The notes under the pieces are model-generated. The model saw only the letters and a list, made by a program, of their open reading frames with translations. It was not told the DNA's origin and did no database searches. A DNA stretch of 64,000 nt from positions 17,847 through 81,846 of the forward strand of contig CAZWPO010000012.1 of the NCBI GenBank assembly GCA_964635975.1, given 5' to 3'. A program made the position numbers and the translations under genes. The number at the start of each line of letters is the position of its first letter. Position 1 is the stretch's first letter. This document shows, piece by piece, positions 24,828-34,040 of the stretch. Source of the stretch: UBA5314 sp964635975. GTDB lineage: Bacteria; Bacillota; Syntrophomonadia; Syntrophomonadales; Syntrophomonadaceae.

Positions 24828-25637
24828 CTAACCCACCCTTCCGCAAAACACAGAATATGTAAAGAATGCGTAATAATATGGAATATTCAAGATGAAATCA
24901 GGCGACTCATTATGGCACAGACGCTGATATTCCGCCCAAACTTCAGGCGAGACTTCTGACCCAACTTCTCCCCAACGCATGTTAAAAAGATCACTTAATG
25001 AAGCTCGTATTTCTGGACTTAAGGGAGGGCAGATATCTCTAACAAAAGTCCGAGCGTGCAGGTCGTTTAAGCCCGCACGGCTAAACCATTCTAAAGCACG
25101 CATCATATGATGCTCGGGATTCATGACTGTTTTTAACGGAGCGATTCCTGAAGAGGTAGCATTCAACCTGGCCTCCAGCATTGGGAATCCGGGCAGCAGA
25201 TTTTGCGAAGACCACATCATAATAAAAACTCGTCCTCCTGGTTTCACAACCCGTTCCATCTCCTTTAGTAAAACTATGGGATCCAGAGGAGCGTATCCGG
25301 CAAAATCCATGCTGCAGGCCCAGTCATAAGTGTCTTCTTCAAATGGAAGTTGAGATGCATCACCCTTTTTGAACACGATCCCATTTCCTACATATAATTC
25401 AGATGACAAATAACGTGCTCTGTCCAAGACATCGTCGGATATATCGATCCCTGTAACGTGCCCGTCAGGTCCCACTGCTTCAGCGAGAAGTAATGTGTTT
25501 GATCCGATTCCGCAACCTACATCCAAACCAACACTTCCTTCGGGAAGACGCAATGATTCTATTATGGTCCTAATAATTGGTTCTCGCAAAGGATGTGCCA
25601 ACTCTAAACTTCTAATGTATTGTCCCAGATCAGACAT
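24828..25637 (-). CDS. Class I SAM-dependent methyltransferase
   Basis: 269 residues. Motif I is VGLDVGCGIGSNTLLLAEAVG (about 36-56), motif II follows as VTGIDIS, and the post-motif acidic residue lies in KKGDASQLPFEEDTYDW. MERVVKPGGRVFIMMW is the usual fourth strand (UbiE/Methyltransf_11 group). The substrate is unknown. It lies 39 bp downstream of the creatininase-family gene in the same direction, so the two may act together. Confidence 0.88.
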   Translation of the reverse strand: MSDLGQYIRSLELAHPLREPIIRTIIESLRLPEGSVGLDVGCGIGSNTLLLAEAVGPDGHVTGIDISDDVLDRARYLSSELYVGNGIVFKKGDASQLPFEEDTYDWACSMDFAGYAPLDPIVLLKEMERVVKPGGRVFIMMWSSQNLLPGFPMLEARLNATSSGIAPLKTVMNPEHHMMRALEWFSRAGLNDLHARTFVRDICPPLSPEIRASLSDLFNMRWGEVGSEVSPEVWAEYQRLCHNESPDFILNIPYYYAFFTYSVFCGRVG

Positions 25638-25676
25638 CCGATAAGCCCCCCGATCTTCGCAGACTTTATCGACCAG

Positions 25677-26540
25677 TTATTCTGATACATCTGACAAATC
25701 AGTTCTAAAAAAGGGATTCGTAAATAAAAAATGATGCTCGTATTTCTCGTAATCCTTTCTTCCGATAAAGGCCATTACTGCTTCCGCAAGCAATTGAGCT
25801 ACGTTTTGATTGAGTAAAGCTCCTAACTCTTTGTTCCCCAACCGCGGATAACCCAGGTGTCCATACTTACTCATTTCTGCAAGCACTCTATCCGGGGAAG
25901 ACCAATCTTTTGCTTCAATCAAAGCATCTGGCAGGTTTCTGTATTCATTGCTCACTATGGAACTGTCAATGTCCAGCATGTTTGATGTCTCGATCCAACC
26001 GGCATGAAAATCGTTTGGATATAGTTCAATCATTCGGCTTACCTCTTCAGGTCGGTTTGTGTCAATACCAAGTTCAGGCGCCGAAAATATTGCTCCCATC
26101 GGCGAAAAAGCGCGTATACCGTGTCTTTTATTGATTTCAGAGCAAGCCTCTTCTACTGCAATTAAATGCCGGGGATCGGCATGTGAAGCAATAACGACAA
26201 TATTGGAGATTCCCCAGGCTGCAAGGCTTTCCAATAGCTCGCAAAGAACATTCCGGACTGTAAGTTGTGCAAAATATATGTTTCCATGCAACGCTGTAAC
26301 TCCCGCGCATGCAATTGGTAAAGGAGGCAGATGCAGAAAATTATATTCAGGCAATTTTTCCACTAAAAGAGCTGTCGCATCAGCCCTCCACTGTTCCCCT
26401 TCATAGATGTCCGTGCCCAGAGGCAGGTGGTGGCTGTGTTCCTCAATCGGGGCCACGGTGGCAAACAATACTGTTTTTGCCTTGTCGAGTTTATCGAGAT
26501 CAACCCATGTCATTTCCATTACATTCTTAATAATAGCCAC
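25677..26540 (-). CDS. Creatininase-family amidohydrolase
   Basis: 287 residues from GTG 26540 (AAAGGAGAG upstream); the longer frame to 26582 has no ribosome site. Residues APIEEHSHHLPLGTDIYEGE carry the metal-binding E, H and D of the family, with a further VIASHADPRHLIAVEEA segment. Family members hydrolyse creatinine, or cleave a peptide in mycofactocin maturation (MftE). No mycofactocin genes are seen here. The neighbour methyltransferase suggests small-molecule metabolism. Confidence 0.8.
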   Translation of the reverse strand: MAIIKNVMEMTWVDLDKLDKAKTVLFATVAPIEEHSHHLPLGTDIYEGEQWRADATALLVEKLPEYNFLHLPPLPIACAGVTALHGNIYFAQLTVRNVLCELLESLAAWGISNIVVIASHADPRHLIAVEEACSEINKRHGIRAFSPMGAIFSAPELGIDTNRPEEVSRMIELYPNDFHAGWIETSNMLDIDSSIVSNEYRNLPDALIEAKDWSSPDRVLAEMSKYGHLGYPRLGNKELGALLNQNVAQLLAEAVMAFIGRKDYEKYEHHFLFTNPFFRTDLSDVSE

Positions 26541-26799
26541 GAAAACTCTCCTTTCATCATCGCCATACTTTGAGCATACCATATCCCAATATTTATCAAT
26601 TGTCTTTTTTCTCAGAATAATGCTTGTGTTTCTCAGTTATTTTCGATGAAGCAAAGTTGATCCAGTCAATAATCTTCATACATTCAATCCAAAGCTTAGC
26701 GCCCTTTGGTTTAAATTTACAAGGAAATTATTAGCAATAAATTTGGATCATGAATATTCTGTTTTAAAGACAATCAACCAAACAAAGGAGGTGAAGTTT

Positions 26800-27573
26800 A
26801 TGAAAAAGGATTATAAAAAACCTTTGAGTTCATCTGAACTTATGGATGCCATTGAAATTGCACTAAATGAAAAGAGATCCTTATCAATAGTCTCAGTTGG
26901 TCAAACTGAAGCCTTTATCATGGCTCAGTACACTATATTTTCAGAAGAAGAATTCATGAATCATCGCGAGGCTTACAATGCCAATCGAGCCGTCAAAACT
27001 GGTTTCTTACACCGGGGTGTCAGATTCCCAAATATTGACGCCCGTGATGACGCAGTGGCTGCGGCAAGAAAGGCTGATATTATAGGTTACAACTTAATCG
27101 AACCCTGGGCTAAACAGTTTACCGAAAAAGTGTTTTCAGCGTATCTGATTGAACCCGAGGTAATATTTGAGGCAAATATCAGGCGGGTCATTATGTTTTC
27201 GCAGCAGGCCAAGTTTGCAAATATCCTCCAAGGGAGAAATGTCCTGTTGGTCGGTTCTCTCGCCCCTGAGGCCAAAGATGCTATGGAGGCAAAGTATTTA
27301 GATAAATTGGATTTTAATATTGTTGGCGCCATTAGCATTTACGAATATGACGAAATTCCAGATGTGAAAGAACAGATTTGCAAACACGATTTTGATCTTT
27401 GTCTACTTGGAGCCGGGGTAAATGCGCTTATATTAGCACCCTTTGCGGCAGAAACTTGCGGGGCAGTGGCATTTGACATCGGTTGGGGGATCAAATCTCT
27501 GATAGACGGGGAGGTAGTTCTGGATTCATTTATCAATGATGTAATCGGTTTAGAAAATCTGATGAACATGTAG
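26800..27573 (+). CDS. GT-D fold glycosyltransferase-like protein, copy 1
   Basis: 257 residues from ATG 26800, preceded by AAAGGAGGTG. It contains LSIVSVGQTEAFIMAQY, HRGVRFPNIDARDDAV, ADIIGYN, FSQQAKFANILQGRNVLLVGS and VAFDIGWGIKSL, typical of the GT-D (SP_1767/DUF1792-like) fold found in glycan clusters of Firmicutes. A paralog lies at 33157-33924, and an N-terminal relic at 31500-31592. It is followed 26 bp later by a CgeB-like glycosyltransferase, and this order recurs in the relic. Confidence 0.8.
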   Translation: MKKDYKKPLSSSELMDAIEIALNEKRSLSIVSVGQTEAFIMAQYTIFSEEEFMNHREAYNANRAVKTGFLHRGVRFPNIDARDDAVAAARKADIIGYNLIEPWAKQFTEKVFSAYLIEPEVIFEANIRRVIMFSQQAKFANILQGRNVLLVGSLAPEAKDAMEAKYLDKLDFNIVGAISIYEYDEIPDVKEQICKHDFDLCLLGAGVNALILAPFAAETCGAVAFDIGWGIKSLIDGEVVLDSFINDVIGLENLMNM

Positions 27574-27599
27574 TTGGATCAAAGAAAGGAAAACAAGCA

Positions 27600-28520
27600 A
27601 TGAAATTACTGGTTACCAGCGGCGATTTCAAACATCACCTAACACCAAATTTCCACTATCTGCTTGAAGAACTGTCGAGACTTACCGATTTGACAGTATG
27701 GTATCAATCCGGCGATATTCAAGATATTTTAAGCGAGCTGGGCTTTGTCCCGGACTTCATTTTTATCAATGAGTACGGGGAGACCAACTCGCCTAAAATT
27801 ACCGGCCTGTCGGGCCTGTCTATTCCTTTTGCCGCTGCATTGCACGATCTGCATTACCAAATTCCAGAGAGAAATAGATCGTTGGGCCAGGATAAGGTAC
27901 AGCATATCTTTTCTATCGGCAGAGATAAGTTTTACGAGTGGTATCCCAATCACACGAACCGGCTTTGCTGGTTGCCGCATCATGTAAATACTAACATTTT
28001 CAAGGATTATGGTTTGAATAAAGAAATCGACTATTTAATGATGGGCGCAGTTCATCCCCGCGTGTATCCACTGCGCTATAAAATTCTTAACCGTATGAAG
28101 AATGTCACCGGCTTTATATATCACCAACATCCAGGTTATCGTTTTTTCAACCATGATGACCAGGCTTATGTGCACGAAAAATATGCCCGCGAGATAAATC
28201 GGGCTAAAATTTTTCTCACCTGCGGTTCTGTCTGGGGATACCCATTAGCCAAGTATTACGAAGTTCTTGCCTGCAAGACCCTACTTTTGGCCCCGGTTTG
28301 CAGCGAACTTGGCGATCTGGGTTTTATCCCAGGGGTCCATTATGTTGACATAAACGAATACAATTTTATGACGAAGGCCGAGTACTATCTGCAGCATGAA
28401 GCCCAACGTATGGCTATAGTGCAGCAGGGTTATGAGATGGTTCAAACACGGCATTCAACAAGAAAAAGGGCACAAGAATTGCTTGATATGATTGCCGGTA
28501 TTCTTAAGCAATATCAATGA
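27600..28520 (+). CDS. CgeB-like glycosyltransferase, GT-B fold
   Basis: 306 residues. Its N-terminal half has a PDFIFINEYGE loop and LHDLHYQIPERNR; the C-terminal half contains YAREINRAKIFLTCGS and YYEVLACKTLLLAPVCSELGDLGFIPGVHYV, the acceptor/donor pattern of CgeB/Glyco_trans_1_2 proteins. Related proteins are tied to spore-coat or surface glycan decoration. A 3' fragment of a second copy lies at 31592-31980. No signal peptide, so it acts in the cytoplasm. Confidence 0.85.
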   Translation: MKLLVTSGDFKHHLTPNFHYLLEELSRLTDLTVWYQSGDIQDILSELGFVPDFIFINEYGETNSPKITGLSGLSIPFAAALHDLHYQIPERNRSLGQDKVQHIFSIGRDKFYEWYPNHTNRLCWLPHHVNTNIFKDYGLNKEIDYLMMGAVHPRVYPLRYKILNRMKNVTGFIYHQHPGYRFFNHDDQAYVHEKYAREINRAKIFLTCGSVWGYPLAKYYEVLACKTLLLAPVCSELGDLGFIPGVHYVDINEYNFMTKAEYYLQHEAQRMAIVQQGYEMVQTRHSTRKRAQELLDMIAGILKQYQ

Positions 28521-28551
28521 TCTCTGATTCATAGACCTGGGAGGCATACTT

Positions 28552-29628
28552 ATGATCAACATATCTAAGCCCATGATCGGTGAAGCCGAAAAAAGAGCTG
28601 TCCTTCGAGTGCTTAACTCAGGAATGCTAACCCAAGGGCCGGTAGTACAGCAATTCGAAACAGCTTTTGCGAAATACTGCGGGGTAAAGTACGCGGTAGC
28701 CACTTCTTCAGGAACCACTGCCCTGCACCTGGCGCTCTTAGCCCACGGAATCGGACCTGGCGATGAGGTGATTACCAGCCCTTTTACCTTTATTGCTACT
28801 GTCAATGCCATTTGCTATGTTGGTGCCACACCGGTGTTTGCCGATATAGATCCCCAAACATTTAATCTCGATCCCGGATTAGTAAAGAAATCAATAAGCT
28901 CCAGAACCCGTGCCATAATCCCTGTCCACTTATTTGGATTGGCGGCTGACATGGACCAGTTTTCTAAGATAGCAGTCCAGAACGATTTAGTACTCATTGA
29001 AGATGCCTGCCAGGCCCATGGCGCGGAATGGAATAATCAAAAGGTCGGTTCCTTCGGAACTGGCTGCTTCTCGTTTTATCCCAGCAAGAACATAACCTCC
29101 GGCGAAGGCGGCATGCTGACAACTAATGATGCAGCAATTGCCGAAAAGGCCCAAATACTGCGCAATCAAGGTATGAAATCCAGATACAATTATACAGATC
29201 TGGGCTTTAACTACCGCATGACCGATATACATGCCGCTATCGGATTGACCCAGCTTTTCAGATTAGAATCGTTTATAAAAAAACGGATTCATAATGCTCA
29301 ATATTTAAGTGAAAAGCTTAATCAATACGTATCATGTCCGCTGATTCCTGAAAAAGCTCGTCATGTTTTCAATCAATATACCATCCAGACTGACGTTAGG
29401 GATAAATTATTGAATGTACTACAGTCCAGTGGTATTGGAACTGGTGTATATTATCCATTGCCAGTGCATAAGCAAACTGACTTTGCCGGAAGTCCTTCTC
29501 TCCCTCTGCCGGTGGCTGAAGAATTATGCCAGAAAGTTCTCTCCCTTCCGGTGCACCCCGGACTCACCCAACGGGATCTTAATACAATTGTTGTAACGGT
29601 TATAGAATCATTTGACAGAAAGAAGTGA
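28552..29628 (+). CDS. DegT/DnrJ/EryC1 aminotransferase (WbpE-like)
   Basis: 358 residues with GGGAGG before the ATG. The PLP enzyme of sugar biosynthesis shows SSGTTALHLALLAHGIGPGDEVI, EDACQAHGAEW and SFYPSKNITSGEGGML, with the Schiff-base Lys in PSKN. Family members transaminate 3- or 4-keto UDP-sugars. The next gene encodes a Gfo/Idh/MocA dehydrogenase and the following convergent one an acetyltransferase, so a WbpB-WbpE-WbpD-like route to a 3-acetamido uronic acid is likely. Confidence 0.93.
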   Translation: MINISKPMIGEAEKRAVLRVLNSGMLTQGPVVQQFETAFAKYCGVKYAVATSSGTTALHLALLAHGIGPGDEVITSPFTFIATVNAICYVGATPVFADIDPQTFNLDPGLVKKSISSRTRAIIPVHLFGLAADMDQFSKIAVQNDLVLIEDACQAHGAEWNNQKVGSFGTGCFSFYPSKNITSGEGGMLTTNDAAIAEKAQILRNQGMKSRYNYTDLGFNYRMTDIHAAIGLTQLFRLESFIKKRIHNAQYLSEKLNQYVSCPLIPEKARHVFNQYTIQTDVRDKLLNVLQSSGIGTGVYYPLPVHKQTDFAGSPSLPLPVAEELCQKVLSLPVHPGLTQRDLNTIVVTVIESFDRKK

Positions 29629-29633
29629 AAAAA

Positions 29634-30659
29634 ATGGCAGAGAAAATATCCACATTAAAGGCAGGCGTTATCGGCGCAGGAGCTATGGGACGCAACCACA
29701 TACGTATTTATTCAGAGCTAAACGATGTAAAGCTGGTGGCTATTGCCGATCCCGATCTTGATTCCCTGAATCGCAGCACTTCTCTTTTTTCGATAGATGG
29801 CTATGCAGACTACCGGGAAATGATTGAAAAGGAAGATCTGGACCTCATCTCTTTAGTCGCACCCACCAGTCTCCATTTTCCCATAGCCAAAGAAGTAATA
29901 GGATGCGGCATTCATATCCTGGTAGAAAAACCGTTGGCATCTAGTGTTGAGGAAGGCTGTGAACTCATTGCTCTGGCCAGAAAAATGGGCGTAATTCTAG
30001 GAGTTGGTCATGTCGAGAGATACAATCCGGTTATTAATGAGATGAAGAATCGAATAGTCCAAGGAATACTGGGGAGAGTTTTTCAGATTACTATTCGCCG
30101 AATCGGTCCATTCCCAGAACGAATAAAAGATGTCGGCGTGCTGCTGGACCTGTCTACCCATGATATTGACATACTGCATTATCTAACTGAAGCCGATATA
30201 ACAAGATCATGGACCGAGTCAGCCCGATATCTACATGAAAAAAATGAAGATTTAGCTGTAAGTACCTTGCGCTTTTCCAACGGGATCATAGGGATTTTGA
30301 TAGAGAACTGGCTTAGTCCGGCAAAGGTTCGAGAAGTTGTAGTTAATGGGGAGCAGGGCATGCTAGTTGCCGACCTCTTGACTCAGGATCTATATTTTTT
30401 TCAAAATAATTACTCCATCGGGACTTGGGAAAGCCTTAATTCCTTTCGCGGTATGAGCGAAGGAAACATGACACGTTTCCATATACTAAGAGGCGAGCCG
30501 CTGCTGCTGGAGCTTGCCGCTTTTGCCGAATCCGTCCAGAAGCGGCAAGCCTTCAGAGCCAACGGCGAAGACGGGTTAAAAGCCCTTCAGATGGCAGTAC
30601 TGTTAAGCAAAAGTGCCAATAATCAAGTCCATGACCATATTGCGATCAATCCCGAATAA
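29634..30659 (+). CDS. Gfo/Idh/MocA-family sugar dehydrogenase (WbpB-like)
   Basis: 341 residues from ATG 29634; GTG 29625 overlapping the upstream TGA is the alternative. The NAD-binding motif is AGVIGAGAMGRNHIRIY, with LVEKPLA carrying the family EKP motif, and a DLSTHDIDIL motif supplies the catalytic His/Asp region. WbpB oxidises C3 of UDP-GlcNAcA before WbpE transamination. Gene order supports that role, but this is not proof of substrate. Confidence 0.9.
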   Translation: MAEKISTLKAGVIGAGAMGRNHIRIYSELNDVKLVAIADPDLDSLNRSTSLFSIDGYADYREMIEKEDLDLISLVAPTSLHFPIAKEVIGCGIHILVEKPLASSVEEGCELIALARKMGVILGVGHVERYNPVINEMKNRIVQGILGRVFQITIRRIGPFPERIKDVGVLLDLSTHDIDILHYLTEADITRSWTESARYLHEKNEDLAVSTLRFSNGIIGILIENWLSPAKVREVVVNGEQGMLVADLLTQDLYFFQNNYSIGTWESLNSFRGMSEGNMTRFHILRGEPLLLELAAFAESVQKRQAFRANGEDGLKALQMAVLLSKSANNQVHDHIAINPE

Positions 30660-31329
30660 TTGGGGACCGAAGATCAATTTTGGGTTGCTTTACAACTCTG
30701 GCCGGTCTACCCGTGACCAGCGTATAAGGAGGAACATCTTTGGTGACCAGGCTGCCAGCGCCGACTACGCAGCCTTCACCAAAGTGGACACCCGGCACCG
30801 CCGTAACTCCAACTGCAATTCGCACACCCCGCCCGGTTGAAAATCCTTTCATATTTTGACCGTGTCCCTGCCGATGAAAAGCAATGGCATTGTCATTAGC
30901 CCCGATAAAAAATGGAGCTATAAAGGTGTGGTCTCCAATGTTGCAGTATTTTGTTATATGATTCTGCGAATGAATGCCGCAGTAATCCCCTATAATGGTG
31001 TCCCCCTCACACGCGGTTAGGTTTCCCAGGTAGGTCTTTTTGCCAATTATGGTTCGTTCTCTTAAAACACAATTATGCCCCACTGACGATTCGGGGCCAA
31101 TCTTACATCCATGATAAATTACGGCTCCACTCCTTATTTGGGCATTCTCACATATTTCCGTTTCATCTTTCGGGCAGTCACCTTCATAATATCCCAAGAC
31201 CACATTATCCCCTATTTTTGCTCCGCTCTTAATAGTCACATTATCGTATATTGTGATATTGCTTCCCAGGCTGACCCCTTCCTCGATTGTTACGTTATTC
31301 CCCCTGCGCAAATTGACTACGAGCATCAT
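30646..31329 (-). CDS. Left-handed beta-helix acetyltransferase (WbpD-like)
   Basis: 227 residues with GGGAGG before ATG ATG. Repeated hexapeptides (V-T-I-E-E-G, I-G-D-N-V-V, V-V-G-A-G-S) form the LbetaH domain, and IAVGVTAVPGVHFGEGCVVGAGSLVTKDVP is the usual C-terminal coil. It probably acetylates the 3-amino group made by the DegT enzyme. The gene is convergent with the dehydrogenase and overlaps its 3' end by 14 bp. Confidence 0.9.
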   Translation of the reverse strand: MMLVVNLRRGNNVTIEEGVSLGSNITIYDNVTIKSGAKIGDNVVLGYYEGDCPKDETEICENAQIRSGAVIYHGCKIGPESSVGHNCVLRERTIIGKKTYLGNLTACEGDTIIGDYCGIHSQNHITKYCNIGDHTFIAPFFIGANDNAIAFHRQGHGQNMKGFSTGRGVRIAVGVTAVPGVHFGEGCVVGAGSLVTKDVPPYTLVTGRPARVVKQPKIDLRSPIIRD

Positions 31330-31499
31330 AAAGCCTCCCTATGATTAAAAATGACTAGCAGTCTGCTAAGGAATAATATGCCAGGTCTTCAGGCGATGTG
31401 ATTGCCAAAAGGCCCCTAACATTATTTGGTAATACAATAACCCCGGCCCAATTGCACGCATACAATAGAAGCAAAAATAAGTCAGTGGGGTATAAAAGA

Positions 31500-31980
31500 A
31501 TGCCAGCACCAAATTTACTGAACTCAGCACAATTAATGGGCCAAATCCTTGCCGCCCTGGAAAACAAAATACCTTTATCAGTGGTATCCGTGGCATGCTG
31601 GTTGTAGAAATTTTGAGGATGATGAGAATGCCTTTGTTGGAGAGAAATACGCCCGGGAATTGAACCGCGCCAAAATCTTCTTTACCTGTGATTCTAAATA
31701 TCAATATCCGGTTCCCAAGTATTTTGAGGCAAGCGCATGCAAAACTTTATTGATGGCATCTGAATCAAAAGAATTGAAGGATCTAGGATTTGAGCCCGGT
31801 ATTAACTTCGTGGCTATAGAAGAACAAAACTTTGAGGAAAAGGCGAAGTACTATCTTCATCATGAAGAGGAGAGGCTGAAAATTGCTAGGCAGGGATATG
31901 AAATGGTTCACTCCCGTCATTCCACGGTCAAGAGGGCTATGGAAATGGCAGCTATTATTGAAAATATCATAAAATCTTGA
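31500..31980 (+). pseudogene. Deletion relic: GT-D protein 5' end joined to CgeB-like 3' half
   Basis: ATG 31500 reads MPAPNLLNSAQLMGQILAAL...PLSVVSV, matching the start of both GT-D paralogs. At about 31592 this breaks, and another frame continues HAGCRNFEDDENAFVGEKYA... to TTREQGYEMV-like tail and TGA 31978, matching the C-terminal 145 residues of the CgeB-like protein at 27600-28520. A single deletion spanning an original GT-D/CgeB gene pair explains it. Neither half is functional alone. Confidence 0.85.
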
Positions 31981-32003
31981 ACCAGAAACAGAGGTGGAAA
32001 TCA

Positions 32004-32138
32004 GTGTTTCCGAGTTATAGCGCTTTTGTATGTCAGCAGGAAATGATTGCGGTAGTCGGAATGGGCTTTATTGGACTTCCTTTAGCTGTGTTATTAGGTC
32101 AAAAATATAGGGTGCTGGGTTATTATTGGAGGTTATAA
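32004..32138 (+). pseudogene. UDP-sugar dehydrogenase N-terminal relic
   Basis: From GTG 32004 (GAGGTGGAAATCA upstream) the frame gives IAVVGMGFIGLPLAVLLGQKY.VLGY, the Rossmann start of UDP-glucose/UDP-ManNAc dehydrogenases, then stops after 44 residues at TAA 32136. The remaining 380 or so residues are missing. The next gene follows directly, so the deletion ended just before its ribosome site. Confidence 0.85.
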
Positions 32139-32140
32139 CG

Positions 32141-33109
32141 ATGAATATAGTGCTGGTCACCGGGGTGGCAGGCTTCATAGGGAGCAGAGTGGCCACTATG
32201 TTATTAGAAGAAGGACATTTTGTAATTGGAATTGATAATTTAAATAATTATTACGATAGAAGATTAAAACTACACCGCCTGACCAGTTTACAAGGGAACT
32301 CGTCCTTCAAGTTCTACCACCTGGATATTGAGAACTACGACGCTTTAAATCTGGTTTTCGACCTGCATCACCCTATGGCGGTAATAAACCTGGCTGCTCG
32401 GGCAGGAGTACGCTATAGTATGGAAAATCCCTTTGTATATGTCTCAACCAATGTAATGGGGACCGTAAATCTCCTCCAACTATGCCGATTTTATACTGTC
32501 TCAAAATTCATACTGGCCTCTTCTTCGTCTCTCTATGCCGGGCATGAACTTCCCTTTCAAGAGAATTTAGCGGTTAACCAGCCAATTTCTCCATACGCTG
32601 CCTCAAAAAAGGCAGCTGAAGCGCTTGCATATTCTTACTATTATTTGTATGGCATAGACGTAACTGTGCTCAGATATTTTACCGTATACGGCCCGGCAGG
32701 CCGTCCGGATATGAGCATTTTTCTTTTCATTCATAAATTAATGAAGAATGAATCTCTCACAATATTCGGGGATGGAACACAAAGTCGGGACTTTACCTAT
32801 ATTGATGATATTGCCAGGGGAACTTTGAAAGCGCTCTCGCTGAAAGGATATGAGCTCATTAATTTAGGGGGCAGCCACCAGATCCAATTAGATAGAATAC
32901 TAAACATTTTGGAAAATTATACAGCAAAAAAGGCAGATGTCAATTTGGAGGAGTTTCACAAAGCCGACCTTAAAGAAACCTTATCAGATATCGGAAAAGC
33001 CAACCGCTTGCTGGGCTGGCGTCCCGAAATAAGTATAGAGGAAGGGCTAAAAAGAACAGTTTGCTGGTTTAATGAAAACTGGTCCTGGCTGCAGGATATC
33101 AATATATAG
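32141..33109 (+). CDS. NAD-dependent nucleotide-sugar epimerase
   Basis: 322 residues from ATG 32141 (GGAGG nine bases upstream). It is an extended SDR: VLVTGVAGFIGSRVA (TGxxGxxG), NLAARAGVRYSMENP, ASSSSLYAG, and the catalytic YAASKKAAE (YxxxK). YFTVYGPAGRPDM and FTYIDDIARG are typical of UDP-glucuronate 4-epimerase/CapI-like enzymes. It probably converts the uronic acid form of the cluster's sugar. Exact substrate uncertain. Confidence 0.92.
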   Translation: MNIVLVTGVAGFIGSRVATMLLEEGHFVIGIDNLNNYYDRRLKLHRLTSLQGNSSFKFYHLDIENYDALNLVFDLHHPMAVINLAARAGVRYSMENPFVYVSTNVMGTVNLLQLCRFYTVSKFILASSSSLYAGHELPFQENLAVNQPISPYAASKKAAEALAYSYYYLYGIDVTVLRYFTVYGPAGRPDMSIFLFIHKLMKNESLTIFGDGTQSRDFTYIDDIARGTLKALSLKGYELINLGGSHQIQLDRILNILENYTAKKADVNLEEFHKADLKETLSDIGKANRLLGWRPEISIEEGLKRTVCWFNENWSWLQDINI

Positions 33110-33156
33110 TCGGTAATTCGCAGTTCTGAGGACTTCAAAAGCCTCAAAAATAACTC

Positions 33157-33924
33157 TCACATTCTCATAATGTTTTTAATGCCGATAATACGGGCTATCC
33201 ACTCATCCATAACAATTCTTTCGCTCACCATGCTGGTCATTCCAGAGCCGATATCGAAGGCCACTTTACCCATGCATCCGGATATGTAGGGCGCCAGGAT
33301 AAGTGCGTTGATACCGGCTGATAGTAAGCAAACATCAAAATCGTATTTTATAATATCTTCTTTTGCCTTTTTTATTTCACCATAATCGCTGATGCTTATC
33401 GCCCCTACGATCTCGCACTGGTATGAGCGGAGATATTTGGTTTCAATTTTTCTTTTTATCTCCGGTGTTTGAGAACCTACTAATAGAAGTTTTTTACCTT
33501 TCAACATGCAAATAAACTTTTCCTTTTGGGAAAACATGATAACCCGTCTCAAGTGGGCCTCAAAAACCATGGCTGGATTAATATTATTTAGTGCAAGAAC
33601 CTTCTCGGCTAGGAGGCAGGCCGGTTCAACAATGGTATTATAGCCGATAATATCAGCCTTTCTTGCAGCTTCTATTGCTTCATCCCGGGCTTCAATATTG
33701 GGAAAGCGTATTCCACGGTGGCAAAAGCCTTCCTTAAAACCCCAGTTGGCAACTACTGCTTCCGGGTGACGCAGGATTTCTTCCTCGTTAAAAATTGAAT
33801 ACTGGGCCATTGTAAAGGCCTCAGTAGCTCCTACTGATACAATGGACAGGGGGTTGTTATGCGATAGAGCCTGACTGATGACGTCCATCAGAGCAGAACT
33901 CCCTAGCTTTATTGGTTGATTCAA
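33157..33924 (-). CDS. GT-D fold glycosyltransferase-like protein, copy 2
   Basis: 255 residues from TTG 33924 (GAGGGGTGAG upstream), aligned with the start of copy 1; the longer frame to ATG 33963 has no ribosome site. It shares LSIVSVGATEAFTMAQYSIF, HRGIRFPNIEARDEAIEAARKADIIGYN and VAFDIGSGMTSM with the protein at 26800-27573. It lies at the far end of the glycan cluster in the opposite orientation and without a CgeB-like partner. Confidence 0.82.
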   Translation of the reverse strand: MNQPIKLGSSALMDVISQALSHNNPLSIVSVGATEAFTMAQYSIFNEEEILRHPEAVVANWGFKEGFCHRGIRFPNIEARDEAIEAARKADIIGYNTIVEPACLLAEKVLALNNINPAMVFEAHLRRVIMFSQKEKFICMLKGKKLLLVGSQTPEIKRKIETKYLRSYQCEIVGAISISDYGEIKKAKEDIIKYDFDVCLLSAGINALILAPYISGCMGKVAFDIGSGMTSMVSERIVMDEWIARIIGIKNIMRM

Positions 33925-34040
33925 TTGCTCACCCCTCTGCTTACAGCATGAAACACATTCCATATCAATGAGCAGTACCGCCTGGCGGTTTTAGTCAGGA
34001 CAGCCTGCTCCGAAATACTCTACAGGTTTTTCCAGAACCT

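Noticed and set aside
31398..31607. Separate 69-aa gene at the start of the glycosyltransferase relic
   Set aside because: Its second half is the N-terminus of a deleted GT-D gene starting at 31500; the first part has no ribosome site.
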